In this document: positions 15,987-26,473 of the stretch, piece by piece | How positions within the stretch are numbered: the first letter of the stretch is position 1 | How the letters are laid out: each line of letters starts with the position of its first letter | DNA from: Aestuariimicrobium ganziense | GTDB lineage: Bacteria; Actinomycetota; Actinomycetes; Propionibacteriales; Propionibacteriaceae | Length of the DNA: 64,000 bases | Assembly: GCF_015352975.1 (NCBI RefSeq) | Contig: NZ_JACYIZ010000003.1 | Location: forward strand, 186,001 to 250,000 | Direction: 5' to 3' | Notes under the pieces: model-generated | Database searches by the model: none | What the model was told of the DNA's origin: nothing | Seen by the model: only the letters and a program-made list of their open reading frames with translations | Position numbers and translations under genes: made by a program

Positions 15987-17617
15987 TGGCACGCAGCGTC
16001 GCCCACGCGGTCGGGGCCGCCCTGGCCGAGGCCGGTGTCGACCACGTCTTCGGGGTGATCGGTTCGGGCAACCTGGTGGTCACCAACGCCATGGTGGCCG
16101 CCGGGTCACGCTTCGTCGCGGCCCGCCACGAGGGTGGTGCGGCGACCATGGCCGACGCCTTCGCCCGGGTGTCGGGACGGGTCGCTGCGGTCTCGGTGCA
16201 CCAGGGCTGCGGACTGACCAATGCCCTGACCGGCATCGCCGAGGCCGCCAAGTCACGCACCCCGATGGTGGTGGTCTCGGCCGAGTCGACCCAGCCGTCG
16301 AACAACTTCTTCGTCGACCAGGACGCGATGGCGCGCGCTGTCGGGGCGGTGCCGATGCGGGTGGACGACGCGTCCACCGCCGTTGTGCGGGCTGCCGAGG
16401 CGGTGCGTGTGGCCCGCGACGGGCGCCGGACGGTGCTGCTCAACCTGCCGCTGGAGGTGCAACGGCAGGCTGCTGTCGACAGCAACGCGTCCGCAACCAT
16501 CGCACCCGCGCCGACCGCGACCGTGGCCGACGAGGCGGTGCGCACCGTCGCCGAGGCGCTGGCGTCGGCCGAGCGTCCGATCATTCTGGCCGGACGAGGG
16601 GCCCGCGATGTCGGCCCTGAGATCATCGACCTTGCTCGCCGCACCGGTGCGCTGCTGTCGGTGTCGGCCGTGGTCAAAGGGCTGTTCGCCGACGACGAGT
16701 TCAACCTCGACATCGCCGGCGGCTTCGCCACCCCAGCGGCTGAGCAACTGTTCGCCGACGCCGACCTGGTGGTCTCGCTCGGCTGCGGACTGCGGTCGTG
16801 GACGACCCGCGGTGGCTGGCTGTTCCCGCAGGCCCGGGTGGTCCAGGTGGACGACTCGTGCGAGGTCCTCGGACTGCACCTGCCCAAGGCCGAGGGAGTG
16901 CTGGCCGACGTGCCCGCGCTCGTCCGTGCGCTGCTCGAGCAGGCCCTGCCCGAGCGCGAGGGCTACCGCACCGCCGCGGCGCGCGAGGTGATCGCCTCGT
17001 CCGGTCGCTGGCAGGACGTGGCCTTCGACGACCTCGCCGGCGACGGGCTGGTCGACCCTCGCGCACTGACCGTGGCGCTCGACCGGATGCTGCCGCGCGA
17101 ACGGGTGATCGGCGTCGACTCGGGCAACTTCATGGGTTACCCGACGATGTTCCTCGACGTGCCCGACGCCGACGGGTTCTGCTTCACCCAGGCCTTCCAG
17201 TGCATCGGGCTGGGGCTGGCCACCGCGATCGGCGCCGCGCTGGCGCAGCCCGATCGACTGCCCGTGGCCGCGCTGGGTGATGGCGGAGCGCTGATGGGCG
17301 CGGCCGAACTCGAGACCGTCAACCGGCTCGGGCTGGGCATGCTGGTCGTGGTCTATGACGACTCCGCCTATGGCGCCGAGGTGCACCACTTCGCCCCGAT
17401 GGGTGAGGTGGTCGACCTGGTCGAGTTCCCCGACACCGACATCGCCGCCATCGGACGTGGCTACGGGCTCGAGGCCGTCACGGTGCGCGAGATGGCAGAC
17501 CTGGCTGCTGTCGAGGCGTGGATCAACGGTCCGCGGACGAGGTCGATGCTGGTGGACGCCAAGATCGCCCGCGACGGCGGGTCGTGGTGGCTCGAGCACG
17601 CCTTCAAGGGTCACTGA
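15986..17617 (+). CDS. Thiamine-diphosphate-dependent enzyme (acetolactate synthase/decarboxylase-like)
   Basis: The 543-aa product has the three-domain ThDP layout: PYR domain with catalytic Glu in ARHEGGAATMADAFAR (about residue 47), a central Rossmann-like domain, and a PP domain with LGDGGALMGAAELETVNRLG. The second half of the cofactor motif ends VVYDDSAYG where classical enzymes have NN, a visible deviation. Decarboxylases, carboligases and C-C hydrolases share this fold, so the reaction is open. Coupling to the cyclase-family hydrolase suggests a two-step degradation of a ring or amide compound. ATG 15986 gives full family length. Confidence 0.82.
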   Translation: MARSVAHAVGAALAEAGVDHVFGVIGSGNLVVTNAMVAAGSRFVAARHEGGAATMADAFARVSGRVAAVSVHQGCGLTNALTGIAEAAKSRTPMVVVSAESTQPSNNFFVDQDAMARAVGAVPMRVDDASTAVVRAAEAVRVARDGRRTVLLNLPLEVQRQAAVDSNASATIAPAPTATVADEAVRTVAEALASAERPIILAGRGARDVGPEIIDLARRTGALLSVSAVVKGLFADDEFNLDIAGGFATPAAEQLFADADLVVSLGCGLRSWTTRGGWLFPQARVVQVDDSCEVLGLHLPKAEGVLADVPALVRALLEQALPEREGYRTAAAREVIASSGRWQDVAFDDLAGDGLVDPRALTVALDRMLPRERVIGVDSGNFMGYPTMFLDVPDADGFCFTQAFQCIGLGLATAIGAALAQPDRLPVAALGDGGALMGAAELETVNRLGLGMLVVVYDDSAYGAEVHHFAPMGEVVDLVEFPDTDIAAIGRGYGLEAVTVREMADLAAVEAWINGPRTRSMLVDAKIARDGGSWWLEHAFKGH

Positions 17618-17667
17618 GCCGCTGGCTGCCGACGACAAACCTGGTGCGCGGTGGGACTGGCGATGCC

Positions 17668-17673
17668 TAGAGT
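17668..17673 (+). promoter_or_regulatory. Putative -10 box of the DUF5302 gene (TAGAGT)
   Basis: TAGAGT ends 6 nt before ATG 17680, with no Shine-Dalgarno between. Confidence 0.5.
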
Positions 17674-17679
17674 GTTCGC

Positions 17680-17859
17680 ATGAGTGACACCGAGAAGCCC
17701 GCTGACCCCAAGGAAGCCATGCGCCAGGCGCTGGAGCGCAAGAAGGCGGCGAACCACGCATCGTCGGCTGCCGGCGCCCACGGTGAGGGCAAGGTCTCCG
17801 GTGGTCCCCACAAGGCTGCGGCGAGCAAGCGCGTCTTCCGCCGCAAGGCCGGCGGCTGA
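17680..17859 (+). CDS. DUF5302 small basic protein
   Basis: This 59-aa protein begins MSDTEKPADPKEAMRQALER and ends with a Lys/Arg-rich KRVFRRKAGG; the mid-part is Gly/His/Ala-rich. That matches DUF5302, a short actinobacterial family of unknown function. It is preceded by a leaderless-type promoter and its stop overlaps the next start by one base (TGATG), so it is the first gene of a short operon. Confidence 0.75.
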   Translation: MSDTEKPADPKEAMRQALERKKAANHASSAAGAHGEGKVSGGPHKAAASKRVFRRKAGG

Positions 17860-18380
17860 TGCGGAACTTCGATCGTCCCGAACCCCGCCAGACCGGTGAC
17901 GAACGCCAGACCCTGACCGACTTCCTGGCCTGGCAACGCGCCACCTTCGAGTGGAAGCTGACCGACCTGCCCGACAGCGGGTGGGACGCCACGGTCGGCG
18001 TCTCGTCGATCACCCTGCGCGGCCTGGTCAAGCATCTGTGGTACGTCGAGACCTACTGGGCCCACGAGGCCTTCGCCGGCACCGAGCCCCCGCCGCCGTG
18101 GGACACCGTCGACTGGGAGGCTGACAACGACTGGGACTGGCACTCCGCGACCGAGGACGACCCGGCGTGGCTGGTCGAGCAGTGGAAGGCCGCCTGCGCG
18201 AGCGCGGACGAGATCTACGCCGCGGCCGAACTCTCCGAGGCCCCGTTGGTGCCGCGACGCAGCGGCCCCGAGCCGATCTCGTTGCGCTGGATCCTGGTGC
18301 ACATGGTCGAGGAGTACGCCCGGCACAACGGCCACGCCGACCTGATTCGTGAGGCGGTCGACGGCCAGACCGGCGAGTGA
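17859..18380 (+). CDS. DinB/DUF664 family protein
   Basis: The 173-aa product is a DinB-like four-helix bundle: LTDFLAWQRATFEWKL, TLRGLVKHLWYVETYWAHEAF with the first metal-type His, and SLRWILVHMVEEYARHNGHADLIRE with the C-terminal HxxxEYxRHxGHxDLIRE signature of DUF664. Relatives include mycothiol-dependent S-transferases, but no activity is assigned. It overlaps both neighbours (1 bp before, 4 bp after). Confidence 0.85.
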   Translation: MRNFDRPEPRQTGDERQTLTDFLAWQRATFEWKLTDLPDSGWDATVGVSSITLRGLVKHLWYVETYWAHEAFAGTEPPPPWDTVDWEADNDWDWHSATEDDPAWLVEQWKAACASADEIYAAAELSEAPLVPRRSGPEPISLRWILVHMVEEYARHNGHADLIREAVDGQTGE

Positions 18381-19138
18381 CGATGCGGCTGCGCGGCCCC
18401 GCAGTCGCGCGGGTGGCCGGCGTCGTCGCGGTGGTGATGGCGCTCATCCTGACGGGCTGCTCGGGTGGGCGTGATCGGACGCTGGTCGTCTGGGCGGACG
18501 CGTCGCTGCGCGCGCCATTCCTGCAGTTCGCCAAGGTCCTCCAGGACACCCACCCCGGAACGACGGTGACCGTGCGTACAGGCGGCAGCGCTGTGCTGGC
18601 CGGCGAGATCGCGGCCGGCGCCGAGGTGGACGTCTTCGCCTCCGCCGGGCCGGGGCCGATGAGCGTCCTGGCTGGACGACCAGGTGACGTCGACCGGATC
18701 GCCAGCACCACCCTGTTGCTGGTGACCGCGAAGGGAAACCCTGAGGGCATCGCGACCCTCAACCAGCTGACCCGGGGCGGAATCACCGTGGCCGCGTGTC
18801 GGCCCAGCGAACCCTGCGGGGCGATGACCGACGAGGTGCTGCAGGCAGCAGGGGTCACGCTGACCCCCGGCGTGCTCGTGGACGACACCGCCACCGTGCT
18901 CGAGCAGGTCATGGCGGGTGAGGTGGATGCCGGCTTCGTCTACGCCACCGACGCCGAGGCGGCCGGAGCCGACGTCTATGTCGTGGACGATCCGGTGTTC
19001 CAGCAGCACCGCAGCAACCACCAGATCACGGTGCTCGCCGACTCACGCCGCAGCGAGTTGGCGGGGGAGTTCCGTGACCTGGTGCTGTCGAAGCCGGGGC
19101 AGTCGCTGCTCGACGACTTCGGGTTCGGCGCTCCCTGA
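18377..19138 (+). CDS. modA: Molybdate ABC transporter substrate-binding lipoprotein
   Basis: The 253-aa protein has a lipoprotein signal (VAGVVAVVMALILTGCSGG), then the periplasmic-binding fold of ModA: TLVVWADASLRAPFLQFAKVL, GGSAVLAGEIAAGAEVDVFASA, and the C-terminal VMAGEVDAGFVYATDAEAAG. ModA captures molybdate or tungstate for a ModBC importer. No modB or modC follows; the gene ends at a strong hairpin, so it is an orphan here and depends on a transporter elsewhere. GTG 18377 overlaps the previous stop; ATG 18383 is equally possible. Confidence 0.85.
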   Translation: MTMRLRGPAVARVAGVVAVVMALILTGCSGGRDRTLVVWADASLRAPFLQFAKVLQDTHPGTTVTVRTGGSAVLAGEIAAGAEVDVFASAGPGPMSVLAGRPGDVDRIASTTLLLVTAKGNPEGIATLNQLTRGGITVAACRPSEPCGAMTDEVLQAAGVTLTPGVLVDDTATVLEQVMAGEVDAGFVYATDAEAAGADVYVVDDPVFQQHRSNHQITVLADSRRSELAGEFRDLVLSKPGQSLLDDFGFGAP

Positions 19139-19172
19139 CCACGGCGCGGCCTCGGACCTTTCCTCCTGCTGA

Positions 19173-19211
19173 CACTGGGGAGTGCTTCCGTGGTGGAAGC
19201 ACTCCCCAGTG
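19173..19211. terminator. Perfect 17-bp hairpin between modA and ilvE
   Basis: Arms 19173-19189 and 19195-19211 are exact reverse complements with a 5-nt GTGGT loop. It separates convergent genes and probably ends transcription from both sides, although neither side has a T-tract. Confidence 0.85.
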
Positions 19212-19229
19212 AGCTGGCGACGTGGGTGC

Positions 19230-21759
<2,530 letters not shown>

Positions 21760-21792
21760 GCGGGGTTTCCCGGACCCGGAGTTGAATGAGGG

Positions 21793-21823
21793 GCCGGCAC
21801 CTGAGAAACTCTCAGGTGCCGGC
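21793..21823 (+). terminator. gdhA terminator
   Basis: A perfect 14-bp stem (21793-21806 with 21810-21823) with a 3-nt AAC loop is followed by TCTTCGTT. It lies 33 bp after the gdhA stop. Confidence 0.9.
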
Positions 21824-21863
21824 TCTTCGTTGGTCGGCGCGACTCGAGTGAAGGACGATCGGC

Positions 21864-22649
21864 GTGCGTGGCGTGGTGGTGGGTGCAGTGTTCTCGCTGC
21901 TGGCTGCCGTGCTGCAGATCGGCGTCGGTGGCATCATTCCCCCACCTCCACCAGGTGAGGTCGCCCGCAACGCCCTGCCGGTGGCCCCGGTCACCCCACC
22001 CCCTGTCGCCGGCATCGCCGAACCCTGCCTGGCCAAGCACCCCTTCCCCGACGGCAAGACCCTGCCCCAGGTGCACGCCCAGATGCAGCGCGTCTTCGGC
22101 CTCCAGCTCACCGGTGACGGCTGGACGAACCCGCGCTTCCGTCCGCTGGTCAAGATCGTGTGGCAGTCACTCGACGGCATCAACTGCACCCCCTTCATGG
22201 CCCAGATCAAGGCCAAGAACGACGGCAAGCTCAGGCTGCACGCCGGACCGACCCGCAGTTGGGCCTGGGGCGACTACGGCCTGACCAGGCCCGGAGCGGT
22301 CACCCTGGACTTCGCCAAGATGATCACCGCCCACCAGCAGGGTGATGACGGCCGGATCACCCGGCTGCTCATCCACGAACTCACCCACGTGCTGCACAAG
22401 GACCGCAACGCCGCCCCCGCCTACTGGAAGTCGTTCCAGAAGCTGCACCGCGCCGAGGGTCGGTTCAGCGACTACGGCTACGGCAGCTCCGAGGTGATGG
22501 CCGAGGTGGTCGGCTACTACGTGGCCCGCTGCGCCAAGGACAACCCCTACGACTCCGCAGATCAGGACGCCTACTACGCGTGGGCCAAGAAGTGGGTCTT
22601 CAACGACGTCGAGTTCGGCCCCGCCCCGGGCACCAAACCCTCCTGCTGA
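21864..22649 (+). CDS. Secreted HExxH putative metalloprotease
   Basis: I do not recognise a named family. The 261-aa protein has a signal peptide (VVVGAVFSLLAAVLQIGVGG), a proline-rich stretch, then a domain with the zinc motif LLIHELTHVLH (HExxH) near residue 172 and a downstream SSEVMAEVVGYYVARC helix that could supply the third ligand, as in gluzincins. Two pairs of Cys could form disulfides. It is likely exported and may act on peptides or the wall, but activity is inferred only from the motif. The GTG start lies 40 bp after the gdhA terminator. Confidence 0.6.
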   Translation: MRGVVVGAVFSLLAAVLQIGVGGIIPPPPPGEVARNALPVAPVTPPPVAGIAEPCLAKHPFPDGKTLPQVHAQMQRVFGLQLTGDGWTNPRFRPLVKIVWQSLDGINCTPFMAQIKAKNDGKLRLHAGPTRSWAWGDYGLTRPGAVTLDFAKMITAHQQGDDGRITRLLIHELTHVLHKDRNAAPAYWKSFQKLHRAEGRFSDYGYGSSEVMAEVVGYYVARCAKDNPYDSADQDAYYAWAKKWVFNDVEFGPAPGTKPSC

Positions 22650-22711
22650 CGCCTGTCAACAAACCCCAGAGGGTGGGTTCACGCGGGGAAAGGGTTTACA
22701 CCCGCTGGGAT

Positions 22712-22736
22712 AGATGGTTGAGTGAACAAACCATCT
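22712..22736 (+). promoter_or_regulatory. Inverted repeat in the whiB leader
   Basis: AGATGGTT (22712-22719) and AACCATCT (22729-22736) are perfect 8-bp arms around 9 nt, 11 bp before GTG 22748. It could be an operator or a leader hairpin controlling the Fe-S regulator. Confidence 0.4.
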
Positions 22737-22747
22737 GACACGACGAA

Positions 22748-23080
22748 GTGCTCACAGCCGAGTGCTTCGCCACCCCAGGAAGGGCAACGCAATTGGCTCG
22801 AACCCAGACGGTCACCTGGTTTGAACTGGCTCGCTGCAAGGGAGCCGAAGACGATCTCTTCCCCGAAGGCAAGCAGCAGAAGCGGGCCACCGCGATCTGC
22901 GTCGGTTGCCCCGTGCGTGCCGAGTGCCTCGCCGAGGCCCTCGACAACCGAATCGAGTGGGGTGTGTGGGGTGGCATGACCGAACGGGAACGCCGAGCAC
23001 TGCTGCGTCAGCGCCCCGACGTCGCCTCGTGGCACGAGGTGCTGGTCGCTGCCCCGGCGCGGATGGCTGCCGAGGACTGA
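22748..23080 (+). CDS. WhiB-family iron-sulfur transcriptional regulator (WhiB4-like)
   Basis: The 110-aa protein has four cluster Cys in the order ARCKGAEDDLFPEG, then CVGCPVRAEC, followed by the LDNRIEWGVWGGMTERERRALL turn and C-terminal tail. The DALDN-x-E-x-GVWGGMTERxRRALL stretch and the RPDVASW tail resemble mycobacterial WhiB4. WhiB proteins bind [4Fe-4S] and sigma factor to sense redox or NO. GTG 22748 is the first start; TTG 22793 behind GGAAGGG gives a more typical 95-aa protein beginning at ARTQTVTWF. Confidence 0.88.
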   Translation: MLTAECFATPGRATQLARTQTVTWFELARCKGAEDDLFPEGKQQKRATAICVGCPVRAECLAEALDNRIEWGVWGGMTERERRALLRQRPDVASWHEVLVAAPARMAAED

Positions 23081-23101
23081 TCCACCCCCAACTGGCCAGG
23101 T

Positions 23102-23977
23102 TCAGGCCAGGCGGTAGCGCGCCCTCGTGGTGTGCGACTGCCCTGGCTCGAGCCTGATCGGCCGGTCGAGCACGTTCGCCGCCTCGATGCAGACCATGCC
23201 CGGCCACTCGTCGTCGCCGTAGTCGGGCATCGCGGCCGCCTTGGCGATCCACGGGTTCCAGACCACGGTCTGGGCCGCGCCTTCGGTCGTCACCTCGACC
23301 GTGCGCGCGCCTGCGTTCAGCACCACCGGACCGGCCGAGTCGTAGACTCGGTCGGTCTCTGCGGTGAACTCCACGTCACCCGACTGGGTCTCGTGCTGCC
23401 CGGTCACCTTGTCGAGGTGGGCGTCGCCGTCCAGACCCGACACCGAAGCCTCGTGGAGGTCGTCCACAGCGAGGTAGGTGTGCAGTGCCTGCTCGACGTC
23501 GAGCGGCACCTCACCGGCGGTGACGGTCAGTGACAGGGTGAGTGTTCGTCCAGCCTGCACGCGGTAGCGGGCCTCGAAGTCGCCCATCTCGGCGGCGCCC
23601 GGCTGACCGGCGACGGCCTCCGGCTCGAGGACGAACTCGACCACCGCATCACCCTCGTCCACCTTCGCGAGGACGAGCCGCCAGCCGACGATCCGTGCCC
23701 ACCCGTGCGCAGGAACCTGGTCACCGCTGCGTCCGGGGCCGAACCACGGGAAGCAGATCGGTACCCCGCCGCGCACGGGCTGGCCCGCGCTGAAGTGCGA
23801 GTGGGCACTCATCCACAGCACCGGGCGTTCACCGGCAGGCTGCCAGTGGCAGACATGGGCACCGTGGGGCAGCACGACAAGGTCGGCAGCCTGGGTGTGC
23901 ACGCGCAGCGAACTGAGGCCGCCGAACTCAGGATCGGACTCGAGCAGGGTGAAGCCCTCGGGAAGCGTGGTGACCAT
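23102..23977 (-). CDS. D-hexose-6-phosphate mutarotase (YeaD-like aldose epimerase)
   Basis: The 291-aa protein belongs to the galactose-mutarotase fold: PHGAHVCHWQPAGERPVLWMS, RGGVPICFPWFG, VPAHGWARIVGW with the catalytic His, a central EQALHTYLAVDD segment and VCIEAANV near the C-terminus with the family Glu. YeaD-like enzymes interconvert alpha and beta anomers of glucose or galactose 6-phosphate. ATG 23977 is chosen because TACCGT ends 6 nt upstream; the longer frame adds a non-conserved MTCAPRYRRP. It is divergent from the PIG-L gene across 23 bp. Confidence 0.85.
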   Translation of the reverse strand: MVTTLPEGFTLLESDPEFGGLSSLRVHTQAADLVVLPHGAHVCHWQPAGERPVLWMSAHSHFSAGQPVRGGVPICFPWFGPGRSGDQVPAHGWARIVGWRLVLAKVDEGDAVVEFVLEPEAVAGQPGAAEMGDFEARYRVQAGRTLTLSLTVTAGEVPLDVEQALHTYLAVDDLHEASVSGLDGDAHLDKVTGQHETQSGDVEFTAETDRVYDSAGPVVLNAGARTVEVTTEGAAQTVVWNPWIAKAAAMPDYGDDEWPGMVCIEAANVLDRPIRLEPGQSHTTRARYRLA

Positions 23978-23983
23978 GGGCCG

Positions 23984-23989
23984 ACGGTA
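23984..23989 (-). promoter_or_regulatory. Putative -10 box of the mutarotase gene (TACCGT)
   Basis: On the complement TACCGT ends 6 nt before ATG 23977. It shares bases 23988-23989 with the opposite-strand -10 of the PIG-L gene. Confidence 0.5.
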
Positions 23990-23993
23990 TCTT
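23988..23993 (+). promoter_or_regulatory. Putative -10 box of the PIG-L gene (TATCTT)
   Basis: TATCTT ends 7 nt before ATG 24001. The whole divergent gap is 23 bp, so both promoters must extend into the opposite coding regions. Confidence 0.5.
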
Positions 23994-24000
23994 GGTGCGC

Positions 24001-24825
24001 ATGTCAACGCTGGTCTTCATGCACGCCCATCCCGATGACGAGTCGTCGCAGACTGCCGGGACGATGGCGCTGGCGCACGACGCCGGGCACCGCGTGGTCT
24101 GGATCTGCTGCACCAACGGCGACCACGGTGCCGTGCCCGACGACCTGGACGAAACCGACGACCTGGTGTCGCTGCGCCGTCGCGAGGCCGAGGCCAGCGC
24201 CCGCGTGCTCGGCGTCGACCGGCTGGTCTGGCTCGGCTATGCCGACTCGGGCATGCACGGCTGGGACCAGAACAGCCACGAGTTCGCCTTCGTCATGGCC
24301 GACGTCACCGAGGCCGGACGACGGGTCGCCGACGTGCTCGACGACGAGGACGCCGACGTGCTGATCGGTTACGACTTCCACGGCAACTACGGCCACCCTG
24401 ACCACGTGCAGGTGCACCGGGTGATGAATGCCGCCGTCGAGCAGGCCGCACGGCGACCGCGGGTGCTGCAGGTCACCGGCAACCGTGACGCCATGCGGCG
24501 TGGTTTCGCCGCCGCGGTCGAAGCGGGGCTGATGCCCCCCGACGACGCGTGGGACATCGACTCGCCGCTGCCCGACGGCAACCTGTTCGGCACCCCTGAG
24601 GACGAGATCCAGTGGGCCGTCGACGTGCGCGGGGTCATCGACCAGAAGCGGGCCGCGCTGGCCTGCCACGCCTCACAGCCCGACGCCGCCGGCATGCTGT
24701 TGATGCCCGAGGAGATGTTTCGTGAGGGCTTCGGCTGGGAGCACTACATCGAGCAGGGACTTGACCAGCCGATGATCGTGGGCTGGCCCTTCGACGACCA
24801 GACCCCTGTGCAGCGGAGTGCCTGA
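24001..24825 (+). CDS. PIG-L family deacetylase (LmbE-like)
   Basis: The 274-aa protein has the zinc motif HAHPDDESSQTAG at residues 8-20 and the third ligand region YGHPDHVQVHR near 139-149, both diagnostic of LmbE/PIG-L N-acetyl-sugar deacetylases. Actinobacterial members include MshB (mycothiol synthesis) and Mca (mycothiol conjugate amidase). The spacing and length fit this group, but residues separating MshB from Mca or other deacetylases cannot be decided here. It overlaps the next membrane gene by one base. Confidence 0.87.
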   Translation: MSTLVFMHAHPDDESSQTAGTMALAHDAGHRVVWICCTNGDHGAVPDDLDETDDLVSLRRREAEASARVLGVDRLVWLGYADSGMHGWDQNSHEFAFVMADVTEAGRRVADVLDDEDADVLIGYDFHGNYGHPDHVQVHRVMNAAVEQAARRPRVLQVTGNRDAMRRGFAAAVEAGLMPPDDAWDIDSPLPDGNLFGTPEDEIQWAVDVRGVIDQKRAALACHASQPDAAGMLLMPEEMFREGFGWEHYIEQGLDQPMIVGWPFDDQTPVQRSA

Positions 24826-25346
24826 TGGCCCGCCCACGCGAGCAGCACCACTCGGGTCTGATCGACACCACCCAGGTGCCGCTGCAGGCACCCGAGCGTG
24901 GTCCGGTGATCGGACGCACCCTGCTGGTGATGGTGCTGGCACTGCTGCTGGCCGGAGTCCTCGGCGGGCTGATGGCCCTGTTCGGTGACCCGATGGCCGA
25001 TGAGCTCGGCACCGGCGGTGAGGACGTGGTGCGCACCATCGGTCTCGGACTGCTGGTGGGGCTGGCTGCCTTCTTCGTGCTGGTGGTGCCGGTGGTGGTG
25101 ATTGTGGCGGTGGCCCACCAGACCATGGTGCGCAGCGTGAAGGCCTCCCGGGTCGTGGTGGCCGTGGGCTGGTTCGCGATCACCGTGTTGGTGCTGGTGG
25201 TCACCGCGAGTGCGCTCGGCAGCGCCTTCGTCGACGCCCTGAAGCTGCTGTGGGCGCCGGTGCTGCTGGTGGGCGTGGCCCTGGTCGCACTGGCGCCATG
25301 GATGGTGTGGGGGCGGATGCGTCCGGGTCGTCAGGACGCGCGCTGA
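24825..25346 (+). CDS. Four-helix membrane protein (hypothetical)
   Basis: No named family is recognised. The 173-aa product has a charged N-terminus of about 30 residues and four hydrophobic helices (LLVMVLALLLAGVLGGLMAL, LLVGLAAFFVLVVPVVVIVAV, VVVAVGWFAITVLVLVVTAS, LWAPVLLVGVALVALAPWMV). It is translationally coupled to the PIG-L deacetylase (TGATG). Its 3' end overlaps the convergent DUF2330 gene by 16 bp. Confidence 0.7.
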   Translation: MARPREQHHSGLIDTTQVPLQAPERGPVIGRTLLVMVLALLLAGVLGGLMALFGDPMADELGTGGEDVVRTIGLGLLVGLAAFFVLVVPVVVIVAVAHQTMVRSVKASRVVVAVGWFAITVLVLVVTASALGSAFVDALKLLWAPVLLVGVALVALAPWMVWGRMRPGRQDAR

Positions 25347-26380
25347 CGCAGCCCTCGTCGTACGAGCAGGACCGCACCCACGACAACACTGGCGAACAAC
25401 CCCACTGGAACGATCAGCATCGACATCAGCACCACGTCGGGACCCCAGGCGTGGCCGGTGTGGATCACCCGCTGGTAGGGCGCAGGCGGGTCGTCGGTGG
25501 TGAAGGTGTAGTCGGCGGTGATCTCCTCGGGGTTGAGCACGCCTTGGTAGGCGGTCAGCCACCACTGCTCGGCTGAGTCGCGTCCGACCACCGACGGCGA
25601 AATGTAGGTCGAGCGGATGATCTCGAGCGGGCTGTCAGGAGATGCGTCCTGGTCGATCCGCAGTCCGCGGGGCCCGACCAGGTAGAGGCTGACCCGCTGG
25701 CGGGTGGTGGCCTTGCTCGACAACTTGATCGGGTAGACCGGGGTGGTGGTCTCGAAGCTCAGCCTGAGTGGGGTCAGGTCGGGCGACAGTGTCGATCCCG
25801 CAACGGCCGGCACGAGCTTGACCGCCTGGATCACCCAGCCCTGGTCGAGGTATTCCTGCAGCACGCCGATGATCGTCGGCTTGGTCGGGTAGCCCTGGGT
25901 GGTGAGCCAACCGTTGACCGCCGACGCGTCCGTGCCCGACAACGTGGTCACCCGGAATGGGCCCACGTCGGTGATGTCGTCGACCTGCACCGGGGGACGA
26001 GACTGCGGCGCGCCGGTGCTGCCTCCGTCACCTGCGCCGAACGCGGGCCAATTGAGGCGGAACGAGGGACGGCTGTCGCGACGTGGCTGGACGAGGCGTT
26101 CGAGCGTGGTGAAGTGCTCCCGGTCGCCCAGGCCCAGCTGAGTGCCTCGCGGGGTCGGCATGATCCAGGCCGCCGACGCGGCAGCACCGGTCAACGAGAG
26201 CACCATGTCGATCTGCTCGGTCGTCCCGTCGAAGGCGACGATCGCGGTCTCGCCGTCGATCGAGGCCCGCGAGTCGGTGACCACAGCCCCGCAGGCGCAG
26301 GCCTGGGCCGCCAGGGGCGAGAACGGTCCGACCCCGAGCACCACGGCCAGGGCGAGGGCCAACAACAGGCGCAGCTTCAT
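25331..26380 (-). CDS. DUF2330 domain membrane-anchored protein
   Basis: The 349-aa protein has an N-terminal signal (LLLALALAVVLGVGPFSPLAAQACACGA), then the DUF2330 body: a CACGA start, SRASIDGETAIVAFDGTTEQIDM and AAWIMPTPRGTQLGLGD. A C-terminal membrane helix (VVLMSMLIVPVGLFASVVVGAVLLV) is followed by Arg residues, so most of the protein faces outward. DUF2330 has no known activity. The gene lies 93 bp upstream of prs on the same strand. Confidence 0.8.
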   Translation of the reverse strand: MKLRLLLALALAVVLGVGPFSPLAAQACACGAVVTDSRASIDGETAIVAFDGTTEQIDMVLSLTGAAASAAWIMPTPRGTQLGLGDREHFTTLERLVQPRRDSRPSFRLNWPAFGAGDGGSTGAPQSRPPVQVDDITDVGPFRVTTLSGTDASAVNGWLTTQGYPTKPTIIGVLQEYLDQGWVIQAVKLVPAVAGSTLSPDLTPLRLSFETTTPVYPIKLSSKATTRQRVSLYLVGPRGLRIDQDASPDSPLEIIRSTYISPSVVGRDSAEQWWLTAYQGVLNPEEITADYTFTTDDPPAPYQRVIHTGHAWGPDVVLMSMLIVPVGLFASVVVGAVLLVRRGLRQRAS

Positions 26381-26473
26381 GTGGTCAAGGATGAGTGCGC
26401 GGCGGGGCAGTTGGCGAGAGCCCTGTGGTCACGATCCGGTGACGAAGCGTGACATCCCTTGTCGCGTCGAGGT

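Noticed and set aside
22686..22719. SigH/SigR-type promoter (GGGAA...GTT) before whiB
   Set aside because: The spacing of about 25 bp between the two elements is too long for this class.
24001..24825. Assigning the PIG-L gene as mshB or mca
   Set aside because: The zinc motif identifies the superfamily only; neighbours are not mycothiol genes and the distinguishing residues cannot be judged without alignment.
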